The translations under genes and the position numbers were made by a program. From the NCBI GenBank assembly GCA_021809845.1, contig JAJZJW010000003.1, positions 85,785 to 149,784 on the forward strand: 64,000 nt of DNA, given 5' to 3'. This stretch comes from a bacterium (lineage in GTDB: Bacteria > SZUA-79 > Acidulodesulfobacterales > Acidulodesulfobacteraceae). The notes under the pieces are model-generated. The model saw only the letters and a program-made list of their open reading frames with translations, did not search any database and was not told the origin of the DNA. Shown piece by piece: positions 25,551-35,200 of the stretch (positions are counted from its first letter, which is position 1; each line of letters starts with the position of its first letter).

Positions 25551-25777
25551 AACGACTTACTTCTTACTTAAATTTAATATATAAGCATTAATATTAACAT
25601 CAGCATTATTAGTGCGATAACAGATTATATAATTCATTTTATATAACAATTTATTTATATTTTATATAATTTTTTATATAATTATAATGCAATTTATATT
25701 ACAATGTATGACAGAAAAAACTTTTCGCAATAAAGAATAATTAAAAAAAATAATTAAATAATTACCTGTAATTTCGA

Positions 25778-27223
25778 TTAGAAGCCGTATTCTTTCCATT
25801 TTTCGTCAACTAATTTTTTAATTTCGGCAGACATAACTATATCATCCGGCCATTTCCTTTTATAGCCCTCTGTAGCCCATTTTTTTGTTGCATCTATTCC
25901 CATTTTGGAACCGTAATTCGGTATATCTGAAGCATGCTCTAAAACATCGATAGGTCCTTCAACAAAAGACACATCGCGTTTCGGGTCTATATTATTGCAG
26001 AGTCTCCATATTACCTCGCCCTTATCCTGGACATTAACATCTTCATCGAGAATAACTATAATTTTCGTAAACATCATAAGACCAAGACCCCAGATACCAT
26101 GCATTATTTTTTTTGCATGCCCGGGATAGCTTTTTTTTATGCTTATAAAAGCAAGGTCATGAAAAATACCTTCAAAAGGCAAATTCATATCGACAATCTC
26201 GGGAAATATTTTTTTGATAGCCGGCAAAAAAAACCTTTCGGTTGCTTTACCTATGTAGCAATCTTCCATAGGAGGTTTTCCTACTATTGTGGCGGGATAA
26301 ATAGCGTCTTTTCTGTGAGATATTAACGTTACATGAAAAACAGGATAATAGTCTTCTAACGAATAATATCCTGTATGGTCGCCGAAAGGACCTTCTATTT
26401 TTAAGTCTTCTTCAGGGTCTATATAACCTTCTATGACAAATTCTGCATTGGCAGGAACATATAAATCGTTCGTTTCGCATTTAACTAATTCTACGGCTTC
26501 TTCCCTTAAAAAACCTGCAAACATCATTTCTTCGATATCCGGAGGAAGAGGAGCCGTAGCAGAATAAATAACGGCAGGGTCAGAACCAAGAACAACGGAA
26601 ACAGGAATCTTTTTACCAAGCTCTTTATATTTTCTGAAATGCCTGGCACCGTCTTTGTGAATATGCCAGTGCATTCCGCATGTCGTGTCGTCATAAACCT
26701 GCATTCTGTACATACCGACATTGACGGCATTGGATTCAGGGTCTTTAGTAAAAATCAGCGGCAGGGTTATAAAAGGACCGCCGTCCTCAGGCCATGTTTT
26801 AAGAATAGGCAATAAATCGAGAAACGGGGGGGTTTTTATTATAACATCCTTGCATTTACCTGTTTTTACTATTTTTGGCATATAATCAGCCAGTTTTTTT
26901 AATTTTGACAAAGACTTAATCTTCTCAAAAAAGTTCGTTGGTATTTCAGGGTCAATAATTTCAGAAACACGTTTTCCAACGTCATCAAGCCTTTCAACCT
27001 TAAAAGCCTGCAGAATTCTTTTGTGAGAACCAAATATATTAATTAATACGGGGAATTTAAATCCTTTAACATTTTTAAATAATAATGCCGGTCCTTCCTG
27101 TTTGACTATCCTGTCCGCTATTTCAGGAATCTCTAAAATCCTGTCAACTTGAACGTCTATTTCTTTTAAATCGTTGTTTTGAGAAAGGAAATTAACAAAA
27201 TCGTGCAGGTCTTTATAAGCCAT
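25778..27223 (-). CDS. mqnL: UbiD-family decarboxylase (MqnL-like)
   Basis: UbiD enzymes use prenyl-FMN to decarboxylate aromatic acids. The 481-residue protein spans the full family, with VYDDTTCGMHWHIHKDG, PFGDHTGYYSLEDYYP (cofactor region), VGKPPMEDCYIGKATERFF and the C-terminal helical domain. It is encoded with mqnE, a UbiA-family gene and ubiX, so the expected reaction is removal of the carboxyl group from the prenylated naphthoate intermediate. The 228-bp gap to the UbiA-family gene downstream has no obvious terminator. Confidence 0.9.
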   Translation of the reverse strand: MAYKDLHDFVNFLSQNNDLKEIDVQVDRILEIPEIADRIVKQEGPALLFKNVKGFKFPVLINIFGSHKRILQAFKVERLDDVGKRVSEIIDPEIPTNFFEKIKSLSKLKKLADYMPKIVKTGKCKDVIIKTPPFLDLLPILKTWPEDGGPFITLPLIFTKDPESNAVNVGMYRMQVYDDTTCGMHWHIHKDGARHFRKYKELGKKIPVSVVLGSDPAVIYSATAPLPPDIEEMMFAGFLREEAVELVKCETNDLYVPANAEFVIEGYIDPEEDLKIEGPFGDHTGYYSLEDYYPVFHVTLISHRKDAIYPATIVGKPPMEDCYIGKATERFFLPAIKKIFPEIVDMNLPFEGIFHDLAFISIKKSYPGHAKKIMHGIWGLGLMMFTKIIVILDEDVNVQDKGEVIWRLCNNIDPKRDVSFVEGPIDVLEHASDIPNYGSKMGIDATKKWATEGYKRKWPDDIVMSAEIKKLVDEKWKEYGF

Positions 27224-27745
27224 TTTTATTTTTTGATATTATTTTCATTGTTCACAAATTAGTATGATTATCTGTATATTATATTATGTATTTAATATAC
27301 AGATATATAATAAATAATAAAAACCCCAACTTATTATATTATATACTAAATGATTTTTTAACTCAACAAAATAAATATCATTTGCGGCTTTCATTCTATA
27401 ATTATCTTTTTTGACAGTATAACCTATGCCGTCAAAACATTCTAATAATGGTATGGCATATTTTCTGGATACATTTGCAATATAATATCCTTATAAATAT
27501 TACTTTGCGGCTTTCATTCTATAATTATCTTTTTTGACAGTATAACCTATGCCGTCAAAATATTCTAATAATGGTATGGCATATTTTCTGGATACATTTG
27601 CAATATAATATCCTTATAAATATTACTTTGCGGCTTTCATTCTATAATTATCTTTTTTGACAGTATAACCTATGCCGTCAAAACATTCTAATAATGGTAT
27701 GGCATATTTTCTGGATACATTTGCAATATAATATCCTTATAAATA
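27224..27745. repeat. Three 123-bp copies of the selB 3' end
   Basis: TTTGCGGCTTTCATTCTATA begins at 27381, 27504, 27627 and finally 27750, where it is the real end of selB. The offset is exactly 123 bp each time. About 105 bp of each unit come from selB; the rest is a short linker (AATATCCTTATAAATATTAC). At one site the copies read C, T, C, T, so two-unit blocks appear to have been duplicated. Outside the repeats the gap up to 27380 is plain AT-rich sequence. Confidence 0.95.
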
Positions 27746-29698
27746 TTACTTTGCGGCTTTCATTCTATAATTATCTTTTTTGACAGTATAACCTATGCCG
27801 TCAAAATATTCTAATAATGGTATGGCATATTTTCTGGATACATTTGCAATATCCTTCATATCTTTAGGCTCAAGTTTATCGTTTATTTTGAAAAAGTCAT
27901 CCAATCCTTTCTGAATTAAATCGAGCTGGTCTTTTAAATAATACAAATCAAATTTTATTTTAACTAATTTTTGAGTTCTAATCATTGAGTTTATAAGAAA
28001 ATTTAACAGCTTTTTATTTATATTTATTCTTTTTCCTATTTCATCAGGCGAAGGAGTGCTGTTGCCGGAAGATTTAAATATATTTTCAATTTTTTCTATC
28101 AGTTTATTGTATTCTTCAGATAATTCGCTTTTAGTATTTTTTACGCTGCCCGCAATATTTATATTGCCTTCTTCGCTAACAACCAGATTATCTTCAATTA
28201 ATTCGTTTAAGGCAATATCTAAAATTGCAGCATTAAAATTTTTTTCATATAAATGGTACAACTCTTTTTTTGAAATTCCGCTCTGAATAGATTTTTTTTC
28301 GCCCAGTAATTTTATATTTTCATTTAAACTTTTTTTTAAATCAATATATTTTTCTTTTAAAGCAGCAAATTTATTTTTTGAATCTGTAATAATAAATCCA
28401 TTTTTTTTTAATTTATTAATATGACATGTAAAATCTTCATAGGAAAGATACAATTTTTTATAAATGTTGTCTAAATCCGCAAAATTGCCTGACAGTCTGA
28501 TAAAACCCATAACGTTATCTAATATCTCATCTGACAATATTTGTTCAAAATATTTTTCTTGACTTATATCGTAAGCATAATCCATAAACGGGTCTATTAT
28601 GACACCTCCGCCTATTGTCCCGGCAATACTGTTATTCCTTATAATAAATCTTTCTTTTGCAACCGAAGAAATTTTTTTGTCCAATTTAATTATTATATAC
28701 GCCCAATCGCCGGGCATTATTTTTTTGTTATTATCATGTGTGGGCATAATTATAATTTTTGCAAATAAATTTAAACTGCCCGTCATGAAAGTAATATTTA
28801 ACAAATTCTTTAATTCTTTTTTATTTGATTCCAGATAATAAAATTTAGCAAGAATTCGAACGGACGGCAGCAGACTGTTTCTTAAAGAAACAACATCTCC
28901 TGTGCTTATAGCTTGTTTTTCTATGCCGGGGATATTTAAAGCAGTTCTTGTAGAATTAAATGCAACTTGTATATTCTCATTATGGGATTCTATACTCTTA
29001 ATCTTAGTTTTTATTCCTTCTGGCATTATTTCAATTTCATCGTTCACTGAAAATTTGCCATATTTTAATGTACCTGTTACAACTGTGCCTATACCTTTTA
29101 AAGAAAATACCCTGTCTATCGGTAAAAACGGTTTTGCATTTAATTTTACACCGGGAGTACCCGAAGTTAATATTTTAGAAGCAAAATAGTCCAATCTTTG
29201 AATTAAATTATTAATTCCTTCCTTTGTTTTTGACGAAACCTTGATTATGTCATCACAATTAACATTTAATCCATTATTTTCATAAAAATCTATAATTTCT
29301 TTTTCTCTTTGAATTACAAGACTTTTATCAACTGCATCAATTTTTGTAAGAACCGGAATTATAATATTAACGCCAAGTATTTTTAAAATATTAAAATGCT
29401 CTATCGTCTGCGCCATTATACCGTCATCTGCGGCTACCAGCAAAATAACCATATCCATTCCGGTTGAACCTGAAACCATCGTTTTTATAAATTTGGCGTG
29501 ACCCGGAACATCTATAAACCCTGCATGAATTCCTGATGGTAAAACTATATCGGCATAACCTAAGACTATACTTATGCCTCTTTTTTTTTCTTCGGCAAGT
29601 CTATCAGTATCTTTACCGGTAAGGACTTTTATAAGCGAAGTCTTGCCATGGTCTATATGTCCTGCCGTTCCTATAATGATAAATTTCTGAGCCTGCAT
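27746..29698 (-). CDS. selB: Selenocysteine-specific elongation factor SelB
   Basis: SelB delivers selenocysteinyl-tRNA to UGA codons that carry a SECIS hairpin. The 650-residue protein has the GTPase motifs GHIDHGKT (13-20), GISIVLGYADI, DVPGHAKF (63-70) and TKIDAVD, two beta-barrel domains, and C-terminal winged helices ending with the typical VSRKYAIPLLEYFDGIGYT stretch. The start is ATG at 29698 with no strong ribosome binding site. Its presence shows that the organism decodes some UGA codons as selenocysteine; selA, selC and selD are outside the window. Confidence 0.93.
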   Translation of the reverse strand: MQAQKFIIIGTAGHIDHGKTSLIKVLTGKDTDRLAEEKKRGISIVLGYADIVLPSGIHAGFIDVPGHAKFIKTMVSGSTGMDMVILLVAADDGIMAQTIEHFNILKILGVNIIIPVLTKIDAVDKSLVIQREKEIIDFYENNGLNVNCDDIIKVSSKTKEGINNLIQRLDYFASKILTSGTPGVKLNAKPFLPIDRVFSLKGIGTVVTGTLKYGKFSVNDEIEIMPEGIKTKIKSIESHNENIQVAFNSTRTALNIPGIEKQAISTGDVVSLRNSLLPSVRILAKFYYLESNKKELKNLLNITFMTGSLNLFAKIIIMPTHDNNKKIMPGDWAYIIIKLDKKISSVAKERFIIRNNSIAGTIGGGVIIDPFMDYAYDISQEKYFEQILSDEILDNVMGFIRLSGNFADLDNIYKKLYLSYEDFTCHINKLKKNGFIITDSKNKFAALKEKYIDLKKSLNENIKLLGEKKSIQSGISKKELYHLYEKNFNAAILDIALNELIEDNLVVSEEGNINIAGSVKNTKSELSEEYNKLIEKIENIFKSSGNSTPSPDEIGKRININKKLLNFLINSMIRTQKLVKIKFDLYYLKDQLDLIQKGLDDFFKINDKLEPKDMKDIANVSRKYAIPLLEYFDGIGYTVKKDNYRMKAAK

Positions 29699-29733
29699 AT
29701 TTTTTTTAATATAATAAATATAGTAAAGGAATA

Positions 29734-29772
29734 AAAAATAATCCGGTCTCTTTTGGAGACCGGATTATTTTT
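29734..29772 (-). terminator. Rho-independent terminator after the HtrA gene
   Basis: AAAAATAATCCGGTCTC (29734-29750) pairs over 17 bp with its reverse complement at 29756-29772 across a 5-nt loop. The GC-rich apex and flanking A and T runs make a terminator in either direction. It ends transcription from the HtrA gene before selB. Confidence 0.85.
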
Positions 29773-29919
29773 AGGAGGAGTGCGAAGTGCCGCTTACAGT
29801 TTTAAAGTTTAGTTTAGTCTAGTTTAGCCAAGTATATTAAGTATATTTAAATAGGTGAATAATTTATTTATTCTTTTTATTTATTCTTTTTTATATTAGT
29901 TATATATATTATGAGCAGT

Positions 29920-31404
29920 TTATTTTGAATAAGCTAAATATAGCTTCATAGCTCCGCGTCTAACATATAATAAATACTGGTTCTCTTTCTCAGCATTTGT
30001 TATTTCCTGTTTATATTCAGTTATGTTGTCGCATGCAGAATGGTTTATTTCCTGTATAACATCGCCCGGCATTAATCCCATTTTCTGAGCAATACTTCCA
30101 GGTATAATCTTTGTAACAATAACTCCATGATGCACGTTATGAAGTCCATATTTTTGCATATTTGCGGTAGTCAAAGGAATAACACCTATTCCAAACTTAT
30201 CCGTTACAATCTTTTTTACTTTAAATACATTCTTAGGACTTTTCCAGTTCCCTACCGTAATCTTAAGATTTATTTTTTTACCGTTTCTTAGAATTTCCAT
30301 AGGAACAGTAGTTCCAGGTTTGGTATTACCTACGAGCCAAGGCAATTGCGACATTTCTTTAACTTTATAGCCGTTATATTTAATTATAATATCTCCGCTC
30401 TTTAATCCTGCCCTCGACGCCGGACTATTCGGCAATATTGATGATACTAATGCTCCATATGTCGTATGCAGATGAAATGCTTTTTCAAGAGACGGACTAA
30501 TAGCCTGTATTTCAATACCCAACCATCCTCTGGTAATTTTTCCGGTTTCAAGTTCCGGCAAAACTTCTTTAACAACGTTTATGGGGATTGAAAAACCTAT
30601 TCCCGTTGCGCCTTTTATTATTGCTGTATTTATGCCGACGACCTGTCCTTTCATGTTAATTAAAGGTCCTCCGCTATTTCCAGGATTTATTGCAGCGTTA
30701 GTCTGTATAAAATCTTCGTAAGGACCGCCTATTGCGCGTCCTTTAGCACTTATAATACCATCTGTTACTGTCCAGCCTAAACCAAAAGGATTGCCTATAG
30801 CAAGAACCCATTCTCCAATCTGAGATTTTGTAGAATCGCCAAGTACGGCTGCCGGAAGACTTTTATTTACATGAATTTTCAGTAGTGCTAAATCTACATT
30901 AGGGTCTTTTCCGATAACACGCGCTTTATAAGTTCTGCCGTTGTAAAGTTTAACATATATCTTGCTGGCGCCTTTTATAACATGATTATTTGTTATAATA
31001 TAACCGTTCTTACTTATGATAACACCGGAGCCAAGACTTTCTTCAGTATACGAAGACTGCGGCTGATTGTTGAAAAAATTATGAAAAAATTGACCGAATG
31101 GATTTGACTTATTTCCAAACGGGTTCTGATACATAAGAGAAGGTCCGCCTTTTATCTGCTGAGTAGTTCTGATATTAACTACAAAAGGTTTATCCTGTTT
31201 AATTAAAGCAATAAAATTACTGGGTCCGTTTTGAGCTGGCATCTCAGAATTTTTTGTCGTATAAATCAGCGGCGGATTTGCTGCGGCATTAGATTTTTTA
31301 AGCAAATGTAGATTTGCCGTAATAATAACCCCTGCTATTAAACCAATAAAAACAGCAACGGCTGCACCGATAATTTTAACGTCTGGCTTAAACTTTAATT
31401 TCAT
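29920..31404 (-). CDS. HtrA/DegP-family periplasmic serine protease
   Basis: The 494-residue protein has an N-terminal membrane/export segment (about 10-33), a trypsin-like domain with the triad His141 (ITNNHVI), Asp171 (NVDLALLKI) and Ser244 (NPGNSGGPL), and two PDZ domains (about 300-385 and 400-490). A Phe/Asn-rich loop (94-114) resembles the LA loop of DegP. It degrades or holds misfolded envelope proteins. Upstream lies a 496-bp gap and downstream a strong terminator, so it is its own transcription unit. Confidence 0.93.
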   Translation of the reverse strand: MKLKFKPDVKIIGAAVAVFIGLIAGVIITANLHLLKKSNAAANPPLIYTTKNSEMPAQNGPSNFIALIKQDKPFVVNIRTTQQIKGGPSLMYQNPFGNKSNPFGQFFHNFFNNQPQSSYTEESLGSGVIISKNGYIITNNHVIKGASKIYVKLYNGRTYKARVIGKDPNVDLALLKIHVNKSLPAAVLGDSTKSQIGEWVLAIGNPFGLGWTVTDGIISAKGRAIGGPYEDFIQTNAAINPGNSGGPLINMKGQVVGINTAIIKGATGIGFSIPINVVKEVLPELETGKITRGWLGIEIQAISPSLEKAFHLHTTYGALVSSILPNSPASRAGLKSGDIIIKYNGYKVKEMSQLPWLVGNTKPGTTVPMEILRNGKKINLKITVGNWKSPKNVFKVKKIVTDKFGIGVIPLTTANMQKYGLHNVHHGVIVTKIIPGSIAQKMGLMPGDVIQEINHSACDNITEYKQEITNAEKENQYLLYVRRGAMKLYLAYSK

Positions 31405-31900
31405 AATTCTGAATACCTCCGTGAAGTTAATTTAAAAAATAAAATATACATTAATTTTTGATTAAATGAATGAATTAATAAATAACGCTAAGTAATGGCA
31501 TAATTTTAATTTTATATTTATCCTATTAATATTTTAATTTTTAGTCAATATTAAAAATGCATTATTTATGCCAACAATAAAATAAATTAATTTTCAAAAA
31601 TTTTATTATAAGAATAATAAAGCTAAATATGTTTCTTTTTGCATAAAATATAATATAATCAGATAGTTATTCATTAATGTTCTTTTTTATTTATTTTTTA
31701 TAATCGTTATTTTATAATTTAATTAACCAACTTTATTATGACAATAAGAAGTAATATTGTCATAATGACAATTATATAAAATAATTTATTGTCATTCTGA
31801 CAATATTTTTTATTTTTTCTATATTATAACAATATTTTATATATTATGATAATTTTTTTTATATTATGACAATATTTCCTATTTTTTTATATTTTTATTT
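31405..31900. repeat. AT-rich gap with repeated GACAATATT motifs
   Basis: No gene. From about 31735 the sequence repeats TATTGTCATA(A)TGACAAT-type palindromes and ATTATGACAATATTT units about every 26-30 bp with drift. The left part is plain AT-rich sequence upstream of the HtrA gene and likely holds its promoter. Confidence 0.55.
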
Positions 31901-34492
31901 CTATTTTCTATTAAAAACAACTTCATTGTCATTTTCATTGTATTCCGCAATTATTGAATCATTTTGAACAATTTCAGACGAAAGAAGTTTTAACGCTAAT
32001 TTATCTTCTATAAATGTTTTTATGGCTCTTTTTAAAGGCCTTGCTCCAAACACGGGGTCATATCCTTCCATAGCGATAAATTTCTCTAAATTATCGGTAA
32101 ATTCAATATCTATATTTTTTTCTTTTAGTAATGCAGCAAGTTTTTTTAACTGAATTTTAACTATTTTAAGAATATCTTCTTCTCTAAGTGAATGAAATAT
32201 TATAATATCGTCTAATCTATTAAGAAATTCAGGTTTAAAATAATTTTTTAAAAGCCCCATCACATTATTTTTCATTTCTTCATATTGCCCGCCGGTGTAA
32301 TTCTGAATCATATCCGACCCAATATTAGAAGTCATAATTATAATGGTATTTTTAAAATCTACCGTTCTTCCTTGTCCATCCGTCAGTCTTCCGTCATCAA
32401 GAAGCTGCAAAAGAACATTAAAAACATCAGGATGCGCTTTTTCTATTTCGTCAAATAAAATAACACTGTACGGTCTTCGCCTGACACTTTCCGTGAGCTG
32501 TCCGCCTTCTTCGTATCCGACATAACCCGGAGGGGCGCCTATTAATCTTGAAACAGAATGTTTTTCCATGTATTCCGACATATCTATTCTAACAATATTG
32601 TTTTCATCGTCAAACAAAAATTCGGCAAGCGCTTTAGCAAGTTCAGTTTTTCCAACACCGGTCGGACCCAAGAATATAAAAGAACCCATGGGTTTTTTTA
32701 CATCGGAAAGTCCAGCTCTTGAACGTCTTATGGTATTTGCCACGCTGCTTATAGCTTCGTCCTGCGATATGACCCTGTTATGCAAATGTTCTTCTATCAA
32801 TAAAAGTTTCTCTTTCTCTCCTTCAAGCAATTTTGTAACAGGGATACCGGTCCATTTTGCAACAACTTTTGCTATATCTTCCGAATCAACCTCTTCTTTT
32901 AATATTCCTCCGTTCTTTTGCAGGTCAATTAAAGAATTGTTATATTCGGCTAAATTTCTTTCCAATTCGTTCAATTTGCTATATCTGATTTCAGCAACTT
33001 TTTCGTAATTTCCTTCTCTTTCATATTTCTGCTCTAGTGTTCTTAATGAGTCTATTTCCTTTTTAACATCGCCTAATTTTTTAATTAAATCTTTTTCATT
33101 CTGCCATTTTGCTTTTTTACCGTTAAATTCTTCTTCTAAATCCGCAAGTTCTTTGTCTAAATTAGTCAGTCTTTTTTTAGATTCGGCATCTTTTTCCTTT
33201 TTTAAAGCTTCCTGTTCTATTTTAATCTTGATAATTTTTCTTTGTATTTCATCAATTTCCGTCGGCAGCGAATCTATTTCTATTCTAAGTCTGGCGGACG
33301 ATTCGTCAATTAAATCAATTGCCTTATCCGGCAAAAATCTATCGGTAATATATCTATGCGAAAGGGTAGCCGCCGCTATAATAGCTGAATCCTTAATTCT
33401 TATGCCGTGATACGCCTCATAACGTTCTTTGAGCCCTCTTAAGATGGCTATAGTATCTTCTACAGACGGCTCATCTACAAAAACCGGCTGGAACCTCCTC
33501 TCTAAAGCAGCGTCCTTTTCTATGTATTTTCTATATTCATCAAGCGTTGTTGCTCCTATAGCTCTCAGCTCGCCTCTTGCCAGAGCCGGTTTTAAGAGAT
33601 TTGAGGCATCCATAGCGCCTTCTGTTTTACCGGCGCCGACAAGCGTATGAAGTTCATCGATAAAAATTATAATTTTACCCTCAGAGAAAGCTATCTCTTT
33701 AACAACAGCTTTAAGCCTATCTTCAAATTCGCCTCTGTATTTAGCTCCGGCAATCAGCAAGCCTAAGTCTAATGATAAGACGGTTTTATCCTTTAAAATC
33801 TCAGGCACGTCTCTATCGGCTATTCTTCTTGCCAGCCCTTCTACTATTGCGGTTTTACCGACGCCCGGGTCTCCTATAAGCACAGGATTATTCTTAGTTC
33901 TTCTTGATAAAACTTCCATAAGCCTTCTGATTTCATCATCTCTGCCGATAACCGGGTCAATCTTTCCGGCTCGCGCCATTTTTGTCAGATTTACAGTATA
34001 TTTTTCTAAAGCCTGATACTTATCTTCAGGATTCTGGTCGGACACCCTAGTATTGCCTCTTATCTCTAAAAGAGCTTTAAGAACCATATCTCTGTTTAGA
34101 GAGTTGTTTTTTAAAATATCATAAGACTTTGTATCCCTTGCATCAAAAATGGCAAGGATTAAATGCTCGACGGAAACATAATCGTCTTTCATATTGGTCT
34201 TATTTTTATCGGCAAAATCTAATATCAGCCGCATTGAAGAAGAAAAATTAGGCTCTAGAGCGCCTCCTTGAACGGAGGCAAGCGAAGACAGGGCGTTTTC
34301 AACTTCATTTAATATTTTATTCGTATCTGCGCCTACTTTTTTAAATAAAGAAACTGCCATGCTGTCATCGTAGGTCAGAAGAGCAAACAGCAGATGCAAG
34401 TCGGTAATTTCCGGATTTTTTGCTTCTTTTGCCGTATTTATCGTTAATTCGATAACTTCTTGCGACTTAATAGTAAAATTGTCTAATCTCAT
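31901..34492 (-). CDS. clpB: ClpB disaggregase
   Basis: ClpB, with DnaK, resolves protein aggregates. The 863-residue protein has a Clp N-domain (1-145), an AAA+ module with Walker A GDPGVGKT (207-214), a long coiled-coil middle domain (about 410-530, [20 protein letters not shown]), and a second AAA+ module with GPTGVGKT and [20 protein letters not shown]. The complete middle domain and lack of a ClpP loop mark it as ClpB rather than ClpA/C. It is followed within a proteostasis block by a DUF1844 gene, a second Clp ATPase and hsp20, all on the same strand. Confidence 0.95.
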   Translation of the reverse strand: MRLDNFTIKSQEVIELTINTAKEAKNPEITDLHLLFALLTYDDSMAVSLFKKVGADTNKILNEVENALSSLASVQGGALEPNFSSSMRLILDFADKNKTNMKDDYVSVEHLILAIFDARDTKSYDILKNNSLNRDMVLKALLEIRGNTRVSDQNPEDKYQALEKYTVNLTKMARAGKIDPVIGRDDEIRRLMEVLSRRTKNNPVLIGDPGVGKTAIVEGLARRIADRDVPEILKDKTVLSLDLGLLIAGAKYRGEFEDRLKAVVKEIAFSEGKIIIFIDELHTLVGAGKTEGAMDASNLLKPALARGELRAIGATTLDEYRKYIEKDAALERRFQPVFVDEPSVEDTIAILRGLKERYEAYHGIRIKDSAIIAAATLSHRYITDRFLPDKAIDLIDESSARLRIEIDSLPTEIDEIQRKIIKIKIEQEALKKEKDAESKKRLTNLDKELADLEEEFNGKKAKWQNEKDLIKKLGDVKKEIDSLRTLEQKYEREGNYEKVAEIRYSKLNELERNLAEYNNSLIDLQKNGGILKEEVDSEDIAKVVAKWTGIPVTKLLEGEKEKLLLIEEHLHNRVISQDEAISSVANTIRRSRAGLSDVKKPMGSFIFLGPTGVGKTELAKALAEFLFDDENNIVRIDMSEYMEKHSVSRLIGAPPGYVGYEEGGQLTESVRRRPYSVILFDEIEKAHPDVFNVLLQLLDDGRLTDGQGRTVDFKNTIIIMTSNIGSDMIQNYTGGQYEEMKNNVMGLLKNYFKPEFLNRLDDIIIFHSLREEDILKIVKIQLKKLAALLKEKNIDIEFTDNLEKFIAMEGYDPVFGARPLKRAIKTFIEDKLALKLLSSEIVQNDSIIAEYNENDNEVVFNRK

Positions 34493-34546
34493 CTGGAAAA
34501 CTCCTTAAGCGAACTGATATTTTATTTATTTATTTATTTCTCATTT

Positions 34547-35200
34547 TTATTTCTCATTAACATAAAACATTTTTAAGTCATACAGTATATTCGTCATTAG
34601 TTTTGATTCGTTGTCATCAAGGTTGCCTTTTGTTTTATTAGAAAGCATATCGAGCGTGTCAATTAAATATCTTGCCGTTTTTAAATCTTTTTCGTATTTT
34701 CCGGTCATGGGATTAGGCAGCTTTCCAAGATACAATAAAGCCTGGGCGTTAAGGGAATAGACAAAAGTTGAGAAATCGGCTTGCAGTTCATCAATATTGT
34801 TAACATTTTTATCTGCATCGGCATTGCCCCCGGCGTTGAGCGAAGCATTTTCACTGCCGCCTATTATTTTATTTTCTTCAAATGTATTTGCGTGCGAGAA
34901 ACTCTGTGTATTGTCATGCAATTCTGTTTTTATTCCTGCGCTTTTGGTATTTTTTTCTTCACGAACACCGCTATTAGAGGCAGATTCCGCTGAAATATCG
35001 GATCCTTTGGCGGATTCATCAGGTGCAACAGACTCTTTATGTTTAGTTTTCTGTTCGCCGCCGTCGCCTGTCATGCCATCTTTTGAAAATAATCTTTTAT
35101 CTACAACTTTAAAACTTTTTTCTTCAGTATTAGAATTATCATTTTTACCGCCGTCTTTAGCACTGCTTTTATCATTATCGTCTGCGGAATTTTCAAACAT
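34547..35200 (-). CDS. DUF1844-domain protein
   Basis: The start is set at the ATG at 35200, because GAGGAG precedes it and the resulting ATGTTTGA overlaps the Clp stop by 8 bp. The product has 217 residues. The first 130 are disordered (Lys/Ser/Asp-rich) and the last 85 (from about NNIDELQADFSTFVYSLN) are a helical DUF1844 domain ending in YDLKMFYVNEK. The function is not known; the domain is often found beside translation or envelope genes. Translational coupling to the Clp ATPase suggests joint function. Confidence 0.75.
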   Translation of the reverse strand: MFENSADDNDKSSAKDGGKNDNSNTEEKSFKVVDKRLFSKDGMTGDGGEQKTKHKESVAPDESAKGSDISAESASNSGVREEKNTKSAGIKTELHDNTQSFSHANTFEENKIIGGSENASLNAGGNADADKNVNNIDELQADFSTFVYSLNAQALLYLGKLPNPMTGKYEKDLKTARYLIDTLDMLSNKTKGNLDDNESKLMTNILYDLKMFYVNEK

